Positions 8,797-17,443 of a DNA stretch of 64,000 nucleotides are shown piece by piece; position 1 is the first letter of the stretch; the number at the start of each line of letters is the position of its first letter. Both the position numbers and the translations under genes were made by a program. The stretch is from Streptomyces sp. NBC_01335 (GTDB taxonomy: Bacteria > Actinomycetota > Actinomycetes > Streptomycetales > Streptomycetaceae), in NCBI RefSeq assembly GCF_035953295.1, contig NZ_CP108370.1, forward strand, positions 6,123,001 through 6,187,000, in the 5' to 3' direction. The notes under the pieces were generated by a model, which saw only the letters and a list, made by a program, of their open reading frames with translations, did not search any database and was not told where the DNA came from.

Positions 8797-9637
8797 ACAA
8801 CCCCTGGTCCACCGCCTGAAGGCGGCGGCCGAGGATCGGCACACGGTGTACCTGGTGCACCCGGGGGCGCTGGACGCCTCCGTGCACCGCTCCCTCGCCG
8901 ACGCCCTCCCCGACGGGATCGGGCTGACCGTCCTGGACCTGGGGGGCGTCGCCGAGTACTGGCAGGCGGCCCTGACCGGGGGACACGCCGACACCACCCT
9001 CGACGCGCTCGCCGCCCGCCTGATGACGGCGGTGGGCATCGGATCCGGTGACGGCCCGTACCTGCTGGCCGGATGGTCCTTCGGCGGGGTCGTCGCGCAC
9101 GCCATGACCGCCCTGGCGGCCCCGCGGCGCCGGCCCTCCCGGCTGGTCCTGCTGGACAGCATCGCCCCCGTCGACGCGTACAAGCACGACGACGACGCGC
9201 TGGAGCCGTCGCTGCTGCTCAACTGGTTCGCCATGTACCTCGGGGCGAAGCGCGGCCGGCTCGTGCCGGTCGAGGAGGAGCAGTTGGCGGGCCTGGGGAC
9301 GGAGGACGGGCTGAAGGTGGTGCTGGAGGCGGCGATCGCCGCCGAGGTGCTGCTGCCCTCCACCCCCCTGCCGGGCCTGCGCAAGCTCTACGACACCTAC
9401 GTCGACGGCCTGCTCCGCAACAACCGCCTGACGCTGCCTCACCGGCCGACGCCGTCGCCGGTACCGGTGGTGCTCGTACGGGCCGACCGGGGACTCGTCC
9501 CCGGCGACCGCGGTATGGGCTGGGAGTCTCTCGCGCCGCACGGTCTCGACGTCCGGGAGTGCCCCGGTGACCACTACACGATGCTGCTGCGCTCCGACGC
9601 CGCGACCACCGTGGCCTCCCTGCTGACCGAACCCTGA
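8774..9637 (+). CDS. PKS-type alpha/beta-hydrolase thioesterase
   Basis: The 287-residue protein resembles PKS/NRPS thioesterases. The nucleophile elbow is GWSFGG (S102), the acid LLDSIAP (D128, 26 residues later as in PKS thioesterases) and the base GDHYTML (H267). It would cut or transfer acyl chains from a carrier protein. The start overlaps the ACP gene by 23 nt at ATG 8774 (GTG 8765 is possible), implying coupled expression. It could be an editing (type II) enzyme or the release enzyme for the Pfa-type chain; the PfaA- and PfaC-like proteins show no terminal thioesterase, which favours release. Confidence 0.88.
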   Translation: MRRPRKPEQPLVHRLKAAAEDRHTVYLVHPGALDASVHRSLADALPDGIGLTVLDLGGVAEYWQAALTGGHADTTLDALAARLMTAVGIGSGDGPYLLAGWSFGGVVAHAMTALAAPRRRPSRLVLLDSIAPVDAYKHDDDALEPSLLLNWFAMYLGAKRGRLVPVEEEQLAGLGTEDGLKVVLEAAIAAEVLLPSTPLPGLRKLYDTYVDGLLRNNRLTLPHRPTPSPVPVVLVRADRGLVPGDRGMGWESLAPHGLDVRECPGDHYTMLLRSDAATTVASLLTEP

Positions 9638-9978
9638 ACCCGGAACGCACCCGGACCGGTGCGGGCCGACCGACCTGACCCCGACCGCTCCGGCCGCTCC
9701 TGACCACCCCGTGACCGCCCGTCGACCAGGGCGGCCGGGCTCAAGGCCCGCGGACTCCACGCGACATGGCGGCAGCCCCGTCCGTCGCGCGCCCCGCCGC
9801 GCCACGTCACCATCCGCGCCACCCCGCACGACCCGCCCGCACACCTGCGGTCCCCGTCACCGGGGCCGCCCGTCCCTCGGGCGTACCTCCAGCACCTCCA
9901 TGCCCTTCCTCCTCCCGCCGAGGCTGGGCCATGTCTTCCTGCATGTCTTCCTGCCCCGACTCGTGGAAGAGCCTCGCT
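9638..9978. other. 341-nt gap before the PfaA-like gene
   Basis: The reading frame of the PfaA-like protein is open back to 9766, but the codons there are Pro/Ala/Arg-rich with no homology, so I leave this as untranslated. No terminator or clear promoter is seen. ATG 9931 and 9943 (the duplicated ATGTCTTCCTGC) are possible earlier starts. Confidence 0.45.
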
Positions 9979-12900
9979 GTGAACGTTCAGGATCCCGACC
10001 TCGACCGCCGCCTCGCCCGCGACCCCATCGCGATCGTCGGCCTGTCCGCCCTCTATCCCCAGTCCCGTGACCTCCGGGAGTTCTGGGGCAACGTCGCCGC
10101 GGCGGCCGACTGCCTCACCGACGTGCCCGACACGCACTGGGACGTCGAGGAGTTCTACGACCCGGACCCCACGGTGCCGGACAAGACGTACGCCAAGCGC
10201 GGCGGGTTCATCCCCGACACCCCCTTCAACCCGCTGGAGTTCGGTCTGCCGCCGAACACCCTGGAGGTCACCGACGTCCTGCAGCTGCTGAGCCTGGTCG
10301 TCGCCCGTGACCTGCTGAAGGACGCCGGAGCCGAACAGCCCTGGTACGACGCCTCCCGCACCGGCGTCGTCCTCGGCATCACCGGCGCCAACCAGCTCAC
10401 CCAGCCCCTCACCGCGCGCCTGCAGAGCCCGGTCCTGAAGGAGGTCGTGCGCAGCTGCGGCCTCACCGAGCGCGACGCCGAGGAGATCGCCGCCAAGTTC
10501 CGCAAGGCGTACGCCCCGTGGGAGGAGAACTCCTTCCCCGGCATGCTCGGCAACGTCGTCGCCGGCCGTATCGCCAACCGGATGGACCTCGGCGGCATCA
10601 ACATGACCGTCGACGCCGCGTGCGCCAGCTCGCTCGGCGCGGTCAAGGCGGCCGTCAGCGAACTGCTGGAGCGGCGCGCCGACACGATGCTGGTGGGCGG
10701 CTGCGACGCCGAGAACACCATCTTCATGTACATGTGCTTCAGCAAGACCCCGGCGTTGTCCAAGGCGGGCCGCATCCGCCCGTTCGACGACGACGCCGAC
10801 GGCACCCTCATCGGCGAGGGCATCGGCATGCTGGCGCTGCGCCGCCTCTCCGACGCCGAACGGGACGGCAACCGCGTCTACGCGGTGCTGCGCGGTATCG
10901 GCGCCTCCTCCGACGGGCGCTTCAAGTCCATCTACGCGCCCCGCAAGGAGGGCCAGGTCCTGGCCCTGGAGCGGGCCTACCAGGACGCCGACTGCTCACC
11001 CGCCGACGTGGGGCTGTTCGAGGCGCACGGTACGGGGACGGCCGTGGGGGACGCCACCGAACTGTCGTCGCTGGCCGCGGTCATCAACGCCGCCACCGAC
11101 GAGCGGCAGTACGCGGCGGTCGGCAGCGTCAAGTCGCAGATCGGGCACACCAAGGCCGCCGCCGGCGCCGCCGGCATGATCAAGCTGGCGCTGGCCCTGC
11201 ACCACAAGGTGCTGCCGCCCACCATCAACGTCGACCGGCCCAACACCGCCGTCGACTTCGAGAACGGCCCCTTCTACGTCAACTCCCGCCTGCGCCCCTG
11301 GATCAAGACGCCCCAGCGCCCCCGGCGTCTCGCCGCGGTGTCGTCGTTCGGGTTCGGTGGCACCAACTTCCACGTGGTGCTGGAGGAGCACGGGCAGGGC
11401 GAGGACCTGAAAGTCATGTTCCCCGTCGCCCGCGTGCACCTGTGGCACGCCCCCGACACCGACGCCCTGCTGCACGCCCTGGAGTCCGGCGCCGCGCCCC
11501 AGGGCGGACCCGCCCCGCAGGACCACGCGCGGGTGGCGTTCGCCGCCCGGAGCGAGGAGGACGCGGCGGCGCTGCGAGAGCTGGCCGTCCGCGAGCTGCG
11601 GAAGCGGGCCGCCGAGAGCGCCTGGTCCCACCCCAAGGGCGTGCACTTCCGCCGCACGGCCGCCGGCGCCGAGGAGATCGGCCGTGTCGGGGCGCTGTTC
11701 GCCGGGCAGGGCAGCCAGTACGTCGAACCGGGCCTGACCGCCGTCCTCGCGCTGCCGCCGCTGCGCGCCGCGTTCGACGAGGCCAACCGGCCCTTCGCCG
11801 ACGAACTCCCGCTGTCCGCCGTCGCGTTCCCGCCGCCCGTCTTCGACGCCGCCGCGGTCGCGGCGCAGGAGGACGCGCTGCGCGCCACCCGTTACGCCCA
11901 GCCCGCCATCGGGGCGCTCTCCGCCGGCCAGTTCCGCTACCTCACCGGTCTCGGCTTCGACCCGGCCGGCTGCCTCGGGCACAGCTTCGGTGAGCTGACC
12001 GCCCTGTGGGCGGCGGGGGCCCTGGGGGACGAGGCGTACTTCGCCCTCGCCCGCGCCCGCGGCGCGGCGATGGCACCGCCGGCCGACGGCGCCGAGGGTG
12101 CCGCGGGTGCCGACGCCGGGGCCATGGCCGCGGTCAGCGCCCCCGAGGAGCGGGTCGCGCAGCTGCTCGCCGCCCTCCCCGACGGCACCGACCTGCGCGT
12201 GTGCAACCGCAACGCCTCGGACCAGATCGTCGTCGGGGGCGCCACCGCCGCCGTCGAGCAGCTGGTGGCGGCGGCGCAGGCCGCCGGGGTCAAGGCGTCC
12301 CGGCTGCCCGTCTCGGCCGCCTTCCACACCCCCTACGTCAGCCACGCCGTGGAGACCTTCCGCGCCGACGTCGACGCCGTCGGGGTGGGCGCGCCCCGCC
12401 GCGCCGTGTACGCCAACACCCGCGGCGCCTCCTACGGCGACGACACCGCCGCCAACGCCCGCATCCTCGCCGAACAGCTCCTCAACCCGGTGGACTTCGC
12501 CGCACGGGTGGAGGAGATGTACGAGGCGGGGTACCGCACGTTCGTCGAGTTCGGGCCGAAGGGCGTCCTGACGCAGCTGGTGCGTCGCGTCCTGAAGGAC
12601 CGGCCGCACACCGTGCTGGCCACCGACGCGGGACCCGGCCGCGACGCGGACGTGGCGCTGAAGCAGACCGTCGCCCAACTCGCCGTCCTCGGCCTGCCGC
12701 TGCGCACGGCGGACGACTACGTCGCGCCGCCGGTGGAGCGCGAGGCCGTCAAGGGCATGTCGATCCTGCTCAACGGCATCAACTACGTCTCCCCGCAGCG
12801 CAAGGCCGCCTACCGGGACGCGTTGGAGAACGGCTACCGGGTGCCGCAGGTGGTGACAGGCCCGACCGGGGGATCGTCGGCCGTTCCGGTCGCCGTGACG

Positions 12901-15900
12901 CCGTCCGCGCCCGTCGCCGTGACGCCGGTCGTCGCGACGCCGTCCGCGCCCGCCGCGACGCCGTTCCCTGTGGCGCCGTCCGCGCCGGTCGTGCCCGTCG
13001 GCCCGTCCGCTCCCGTCGCTCCGCCCCGCGGCCCGGCGGCGCCCGTACCGGTGGGTGCCTCCGCCGGGTCCGCCCCCGGTGGCACCGCAGCCTTCGGCGC
13101 CTCCACCGCCACCGCCCTCGCCGTCCGGCCGGACGTGGCGCCGCCCGCCCCGGCGGCCGCACCCGCCCCCCTTCCCGCCGCCGCCCACGTCGCCGCGTCG
13201 CTCGCGACCACCGCGCCCGCACCCCTTGCCCAGGAGGCCACATCCGTGGACAACGACCACCTGGCCGGCGTCATCGCCGACCACCTGGCGCTGCACGACG
13301 AATACCTGAGCGGACAGCTGGACAGCGCCCAGCGTCTCGCCGCCCTGCTGGAACGCGCCTATGACCAGGGCAGGTTGCCGCAGGTTCTGTCCGGGGTGAC
13401 CGCGGTGAAGGACCACAGCCTGGCCATCGGTCGCACCCACCTGCACGCCCACGAGATCCTCAGCCGCCTCGCCGGGCTGGAGAGGGGCGCGGCGGTGCCC
13501 GCCGCGCCCGCCGTACCCGCCGCTCTGGCTCCCGTACCGGCCGCTCTGGCTCCCGCCGCGCTGGCTCCCGCCCCCGCCGCACCGCAACCGCTCGCGGCAC
13601 CGCAGCCGGTGGCGATTCCCGCCGCCGCGACGGCCGTCGCGCTGCCCGCCCCGACCGCCCCCGCCCCGGTGCTGCCGACGGTGCCGCACCAGGCCGGCGG
13701 CCCCACCTCCACCCCGGCGGCACCGGCTCCCACCGCCACGGCTCCCGCCCCCGCCGTCGCTCCCACCTCCGCCGGTCCGTCCGCGGACGAGATCGCCGGG
13801 GCCCTCCTCGACGTCGTCTCGCAGAAGACGGGTTATCCGGCGGAGATGCTGGAGCTCGGGATGGATGTGGAGGCGGATCTGGGGATCGACTCCATCAAGC
13901 GGGTGGAGATCATGGGTGTGTTGCACGAGCGGTTCGCCGCTGGTGCGCCTGCCGCGGGTCCTGAGCAGTTGGGTGAGTTGCGGTCTCTGCAGGACATCGT
14001 GTCGTTCATGGCGGCTCCTGCCGGGGCTGTCGCGGCTGTGGTCGCGGCGCCGGTGGCTGCTGGTCCGTCCGTGTCCGAGGTGACGGCCGCTCTGCTGGCG
14101 GTGGTTTCGGAGAAGACGGGTTATCCGGCGGAGATGCTGGAGCTCGGGATGGATGTGGAGGCGGATCTGGGGATCGACTCCATCAAGCGGGTGGAGATCA
14201 TGGGTGTGTTGCACGAGCGGTTCGCCGCCGGTGCGCCTGCCGCGGGTCCTGAGCAGTTGGGTGAGTTGCGGTCTCTGCAGGACATCGTGTCGTTCATGGC
14301 GGCTCCTGCCGGGGCTGTCGCGGCTGTGGTCGCGGCGCCGGTGGCTGCTGGTCCGTCCGTGTCCGAGGTGACGGCCGCTCTGCTGGCGGTGGTTTCGGAG
14401 AAGACGGGTTATCCGGCGGAGATGCTGGAGCTCGGGATGGATGTGGAGGCGGATCTGGGGATCGACTCCATCAAGCGGGTGGAGATCATGGGTGTGCTGC
14501 ACGAGCGGTTCGCCGCCGGTGCGCCTGCCGCGGGTCCTGAGCAGTTGGGTGAGTTGCGGTCTCTGCAGGACATCGTGTCGTTCATGGCGGCTCCTGCCGG
14601 GGCTGTCGCGGCTGTGGTCGCGGCGCCGGTGGCTGCTGGTCCGTCCGTGTCCGAGGTGACGGCCGCTCTGCTGGCGGTGGTTTCGGAGAAGACGGGTTAT
14701 CCGGCGGAGATGCTGGAGCTCGGGATGGATGTGGAGGCGGATCTGGGGATCGACTCCATCAAGCGGGTGGAGATCATGGGTGTGCTGCACGAGCGGTTCG
14801 CCGCCGGTGCGCCTGCCGCGGGTCCTGAGCAGCTGGGTGAACTGCGGTCTCTGCAGGACATCGTCAGCTTCCTCACCGGCACCCCCGCCGACGCCGCTCC
14901 CGCCACCACCGACCTGGCCGCCCCGGCGCCCACCGCCCCCGCCACCCCCGAGCCGCCCCGTATAGGCCGGGCCCGGGCCGCGGTCGTCGCTCTCCCGGCA
15001 CCGGACGAACTCCTCGCCGCCTACCCCGAGTCGTCGGCCGCCCTGCTGGTCGACGACGGCGGTGAGCTCGCCCCCGCACTCGCCGCACGCCTGCAGGGCC
15101 AGGGCTGGAAGGTGCACGTGCTGCGCCTGCCCGGCGTCCCGCAGCGGGTGGACGGCGCCGTCGACCACGCCCTGACCGGATGGGGCGTCACCGAACTCGC
15201 CGCCCGTACCGGGGAGATCGTCACCGAGGGCGTCAGCCTCGTCCTGGACCTGTGCACGAAGGAGCCCACCGACTGGGCCGAGGCGGTCCGCCGCCTGGCG
15301 CACACCCTGCTCACCGCCAAGCACCTGGTGGAGCCGCTGAGCGCCGGCGCCGCCACCGGCCGCACCGCCTACACCACCGTCACCCGCCTCGACGGCGTGT
15401 TCGGCGTCACCGGCGTCGACGAGGCCCGTACCCCCCTCGGCGGGGTCGCCGGCCTGGTGAAGACCCTCGCCGTGGAGGCGCCCCGCGTGTTCTGCCGGGC
15501 CGTCGACCTGGCCCCGCACCTCGACGCGGACACCGCCGCCGACCTGGTCCTCGCCGAGACACGCGACGCCGCCACCACCCCCGTCCAGGCCGGTCACGAC
15601 GGCATCCGCCGCGTCACCCTCACCGTCGGCGAGCGCGCCCCGCACCCGGCCGGGGCCGAGGTGCCCCCCGTCGGCCCCGATGACCTGCTGGTCGTCACCG
15701 GTGGCGCCCGCGGCATCACCGCCGTCTGCGTCGCCGAACTCGCCAGACGTCACCAGGTGGGCCTGCTCCTGCTGGGCCGCACCCCCCTCGTCGACGAGCC
15801 CGCCTGGGCGCACGGTCTGCACGACGCCGCCGCGCTGAAGGCCGCCGCGGTCGCCGACCTGAAGGCGGCCGGGGAGAAGCCCACCCCCAAGCGCATCGAG

Positions 15901-17367
15901 GACGCCTACCGCGCCGTCACCGGCTGCCGGGAGATCCGCGAGACGCTGGAGGGACTGCGGGCCGCCGGATCCGACGCCCACTACCTGGCCGTCGACATCA
16001 CCGACCCGCAGGCCGTAGCCGCCGCCCTCGCCCCCTACCGGGACCGCGTCACCGGCCTGGTGCACGGCGCGGGGGTCCTCGCGGACCAGCTCATCGCGCA
16101 GAAGAAGGCCAGCGAGATCGAGCGTGTCTTCGCGCCGAAGCTCACCGGGCTGCGCGCGGTGACCGCCGCCCTCGACGAGGAGACGCTCCGCCACGTGGTG
16201 CTCTTCTCCTCCGTCGCCGGCTTCTTCGGCAACCGCGGCCAGTCCGACTACGCCATGGCCAACGAGACCCTCAACGCCTGGGCGTCCGCGTTCAAGCGCC
16301 GCCACTCCCGCGCCCGCGTCACCTCCCTCAACTGGGGCGCCTGGGACAGCGGCATGGTCTCCCCGCAGATCAAGGCGGTGTTCGCCGAACGCGGCATCAC
16401 CCTCATCCCGCAGGACCTCGGCGCCCAGCTGTTCGCCGACCAGTTCACCGCCGAGCACGCCGACGACGTCGTCACCGTCCTCGGCCCCACCACGCCCCTG
16501 TCCGAACCGGACGCGGCGCCCGCGACGCCCGTCACCGTCCGCCGCGCCCTCGCGCCGCTGACCGACGAGACCTTCCTCACCGACCACGTCATCGGGGACG
16601 CCGCCGTGCTGCCCGCGGCCCTCGCCCTGGGCCTGGCGATCGGCATCACCGAACGCCTCACCGGCCAGGAGGTGCGCACCGTACGGGACTTCGCGGTGCA
16701 CAAGGGCATCGTCTTCGACGGTGCCGAGCCCGCCGCCCTCGACGTGACCCTCACCCCCGCCCAGCAGGGCGACAGCACGGTGACGGCCGCCCTGCGCTCC
16801 CACACCGCCGACGGCGCGCTCCGCCCGCACTACGCCGCCGTCCTGGACACCACCGCCGCGCCGCTGCCGGCGCCCCTGACGGACCTGCCGGCCCTGGGCG
16901 GCGGTGAGGTGGCCGACGGCCTCTACCAGGACGGCACCCTCTTCCACGGCCCGTCCCTGCGGGGCCTGCGGCGCATCCTCGCCGACGAGGAGACGCGCCT
17001 CGTGCTGGAGTGCTCCCTGCCCGAACCGCAGCTCGGCGACGGGGCGTTCAGCGGGCACCGGTACGCGCCGGGCGCCTCCGACCTGCTGCTGCAGTCCGCC
17101 CTGGTGTGGGTGCGGCGCTTCCGCGACGCGGCCGGGCTGCCCCTGTCCGTCGGCCGCGCCGCCCTGCACCAGCCGCTGCCCGACGGCGAGCCGTTCCTCG
17201 TCGTGGTGGAGCCCGCCGGCGCCACCACCGGCGGCCCGACCCGCCTCACCGTCACCGCCTGCACCCCCGACGGCACGGTCCTCACCGTCTGGGACGAGGT
17301 ATCCGTGATCTCGGCTCCGCAGCTCACGGCCAAGTTCGTCGTCCGACCGGCCACCGAAACCGCCTGA
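9979..17367 (+). CDS. pfaA-like: PfaA-like iterative type I PKS: KS-MAT-ACP4-KR-DH
   Basis: This multidomain protein (2,462 residues from GTG 9979, GGAAGA nine nt upstream) has the order of PUFA synthase subunit A. The ketosynthase (about 15-470) has C215 in DAACASS, H350 in EAHGTGT and H390 in GHTKAAA. The malonyl transferase (about 560-900) has GHSFGEL (S669). Pro/Ala linkers surround a helical segment (about 1090-1180). Four tandem ACPs carry DLGIDSIKRVE with Ser at 1305, 1401, 1497 and 1593. A long ketoreductase region (about 1680-2140) has TGGARGIT near 1905 and Tyr2091 in SDYAMAN. A C-terminal hotdog dehydratase-like domain has DHVIGDAAVLP (H2203). It would build and reduce an acyl chain iteratively with the PfaC- and PfaD-like partners; chain length and unsaturation cannot be predicted. 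Confidence 0.95.
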   Translation: MNVQDPDLDRRLARDPIAIVGLSALYPQSRDLREFWGNVAAAADCLTDVPDTHWDVEEFYDPDPTVPDKTYAKRGGFIPDTPFNPLEFGLPPNTLEVTDVLQLLSLVVARDLLKDAGAEQPWYDASRTGVVLGITGANQLTQPLTARLQSPVLKEVVRSCGLTERDAEEIAAKFRKAYAPWEENSFPGMLGNVVAGRIANRMDLGGINMTVDAACASSLGAVKAAVSELLERRADTMLVGGCDAENTIFMYMCFSKTPALSKAGRIRPFDDDADGTLIGEGIGMLALRRLSDAERDGNRVYAVLRGIGASSDGRFKSIYAPRKEGQVLALERAYQDADCSPADVGLFEAHGTGTAVGDATELSSLAAVINAATDERQYAAVGSVKSQIGHTKAAAGAAGMIKLALALHHKVLPPTINVDRPNTAVDFENGPFYVNSRLRPWIKTPQRPRRLAAVSSFGFGGTNFHVVLEEHGQGEDLKVMFPVARVHLWHAPDTDALLHALESGAAPQGGPAPQDHARVAFAARSEEDAAALRELAVRELRKRAAESAWSHPKGVHFRRTAAGAEEIGRVGALFAGQGSQYVEPGLTAVLALPPLRAAFDEANRPFADELPLSAVAFPPPVFDAAAVAAQEDALRATRYAQPAIGALSAGQFRYLTGLGFDPAGCLGHSFGELTALWAAGALGDEAYFALARARGAAMAPPADGAEGAAGADAGAMAAVSAPEERVAQLLAALPDGTDLRVCNRNASDQIVVGGATAAVEQLVAAAQAAGVKASRLPVSAAFHTPYVSHAVETFRADVDAVGVGAPRRAVYANTRGASYGDDTAANARILAEQLLNPVDFAARVEEMYEAGYRTFVEFGPKGVLTQLVRRVLKDRPHTVLATDAGPGRDADVALKQTVAQLAVLGLPLRTADDYVAPPVEREAVKGMSILLNGINYVSPQRKAAYRDALENGYRVPQVVTGPTGGSSAVPVAVTPSAPVAVTPVVATPSAPAATPFPVAPSAPVVPVGPSAPVAPPRGPAAPVPVGASAGSAPGGTAAFGASTATALAVRPDVAPPAPAAAPAPLPAAAHVAASLATTAPAPLAQEATSVDNDHLAGVIADHLALHDEYLSGQLDSAQRLAALLERAYDQGRLPQVLSGVTAVKDHSLAIGRTHLHAHEILSRLAGLERGAAVPAAPAVPAALAPVPAALAPAALAPAPAAPQPLAAPQPVAIPAAATAVALPAPTAPAPVLPTVPHQAGGPTSTPAAPAPTATAPAPAVAPTSAGPSADEIAGALLDVVSQKTGYPAEMLELGMDVEADLGIDSIKRVEIMGVLHERFAAGAPAAGPEQLGELRSLQDIVSFMAAPAGAVAAVVAAPVAAGPSVSEVTAALLAVVSEKTGYPAEMLELGMDVEADLGIDSIKRVEIMGVLHERFAAGAPAAGPEQLGELRSLQDIVSFMAAPAGAVAAVVAAPVAAGPSVSEVTAALLAVVSEKTGYPAEMLELGMDVEADLGIDSIKRVEIMGVLHERFAAGAPAAGPEQLGELRSLQDIVSFMAAPAGAVAAVVAAPVAAGPSVSEVTAALLAVVSEKTGYPAEMLELGMDVEADLGIDSIKRVEIMGVLHERFAAGAPAAGPEQLGELRSLQDIVSFLTGTPADAAPATTDLAAPAPTAPATPEPPRIGRARAAVVALPAPDELLAAYPESSAALLVDDGGELAPALAARLQGQGWKVHVLRLPGVPQRVDGAVDHALTGWGVTELAARTGEIVTEGVSLVLDLCTKEPTDWAEAVRRLAHTLLTAKHLVEPLSAGAATGRTAYTTVTRLDGVFGVTGVDEARTPLGGVAGLVKTLAVEAPRVFCRAVDLAPHLDADTAADLVLAETRDAATTPVQAGHDGIRRVTLTVGERAPHPAGAEVPPVGPDDLLVVTGGARGITAVCVAELARRHQVGLLLLGRTPLVDEPAWAHGLHDAAALKAAAVADLKAAGEKPTPKRIEDAYRAVTGCREIRETLEGLRAAGSDAHYLAVDITDPQAVAAALAPYRDRVTGLVHGAGVLADQLIAQKKASEIERVFAPKLTGLRAVTAALDEETLRHVVLFSSVAGFFGNRGQSDYAMANETLNAWASAFKRRHSRARVTSLNWGAWDSGMVSPQIKAVFAERGITLIPQDLGAQLFADQFTAEHADDVVTVLGPTTPLSEPDAAPATPVTVRRALAPLTDETFLTDHVIGDAAVLPAALALGLAIGITERLTGQEVRTVRDFAVHKGIVFDGAEPAALDVTLTPAQQGDSTVTAALRSHTADGALRPHYAAVLDTTAAPLPAPLTDLPALGGGEVADGLYQDGTLFHGPSLRGLRRILADEETRLVLECSLPEPQLGDGAFSGHRYAPGASDLLLQSALVWVRRFRDAAGLPLSVGRAALHQPLPDGEPFLVVVEPAGATTGGPTRLTVTACTPDGTVLTVWDEVSVISAPQLTAKFVVRPATETA
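13823..14865 (+). repeat. 3.6 near-identical 288-bp repeats encoding four ACP domains
   Basis: The four ACP segments recur at exactly 288 bp (96 codons). Within the array I see only scattered silent differences, such as gtgttgcac against gtgctgcac and cgctggt against cgccggt; the last copy diverges after about 14840. Codon use is less GC3-rich (gct, ggt, gtt, ttg) than in the flanking PKS sequence. This points to recent duplication or continuing gene conversion. Confidence 0.93.
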
Positions 17368-17377
17368 CGACCTGACC

Positions 17378-17421
17378 CGGTCGGCCCGCCGGGTGCCCCC
17401 GAGCACCCGGCGGGCCGACCG
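17378..17421. terminator. 19-bp perfect hairpin between the PfaA- and PfaC-like genes
   Basis: CGGTCGGCCCGCCGGGTGC pairs perfectly with its complement at 17403-17421 across a six-base loop. It begins 11 nt after the PfaA-like stop and ends six nt before the ribosome site of the PfaC-like gene. It has the form of a Streptomyces terminator but sits inside an operon, so it may be an attenuator, a partial terminator that sets subunit ratio, or an mRNA stabiliser. Confidence 0.75.
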
Positions 17422-17443
17422 TCCACGAAGGGACCCCGCTCGC

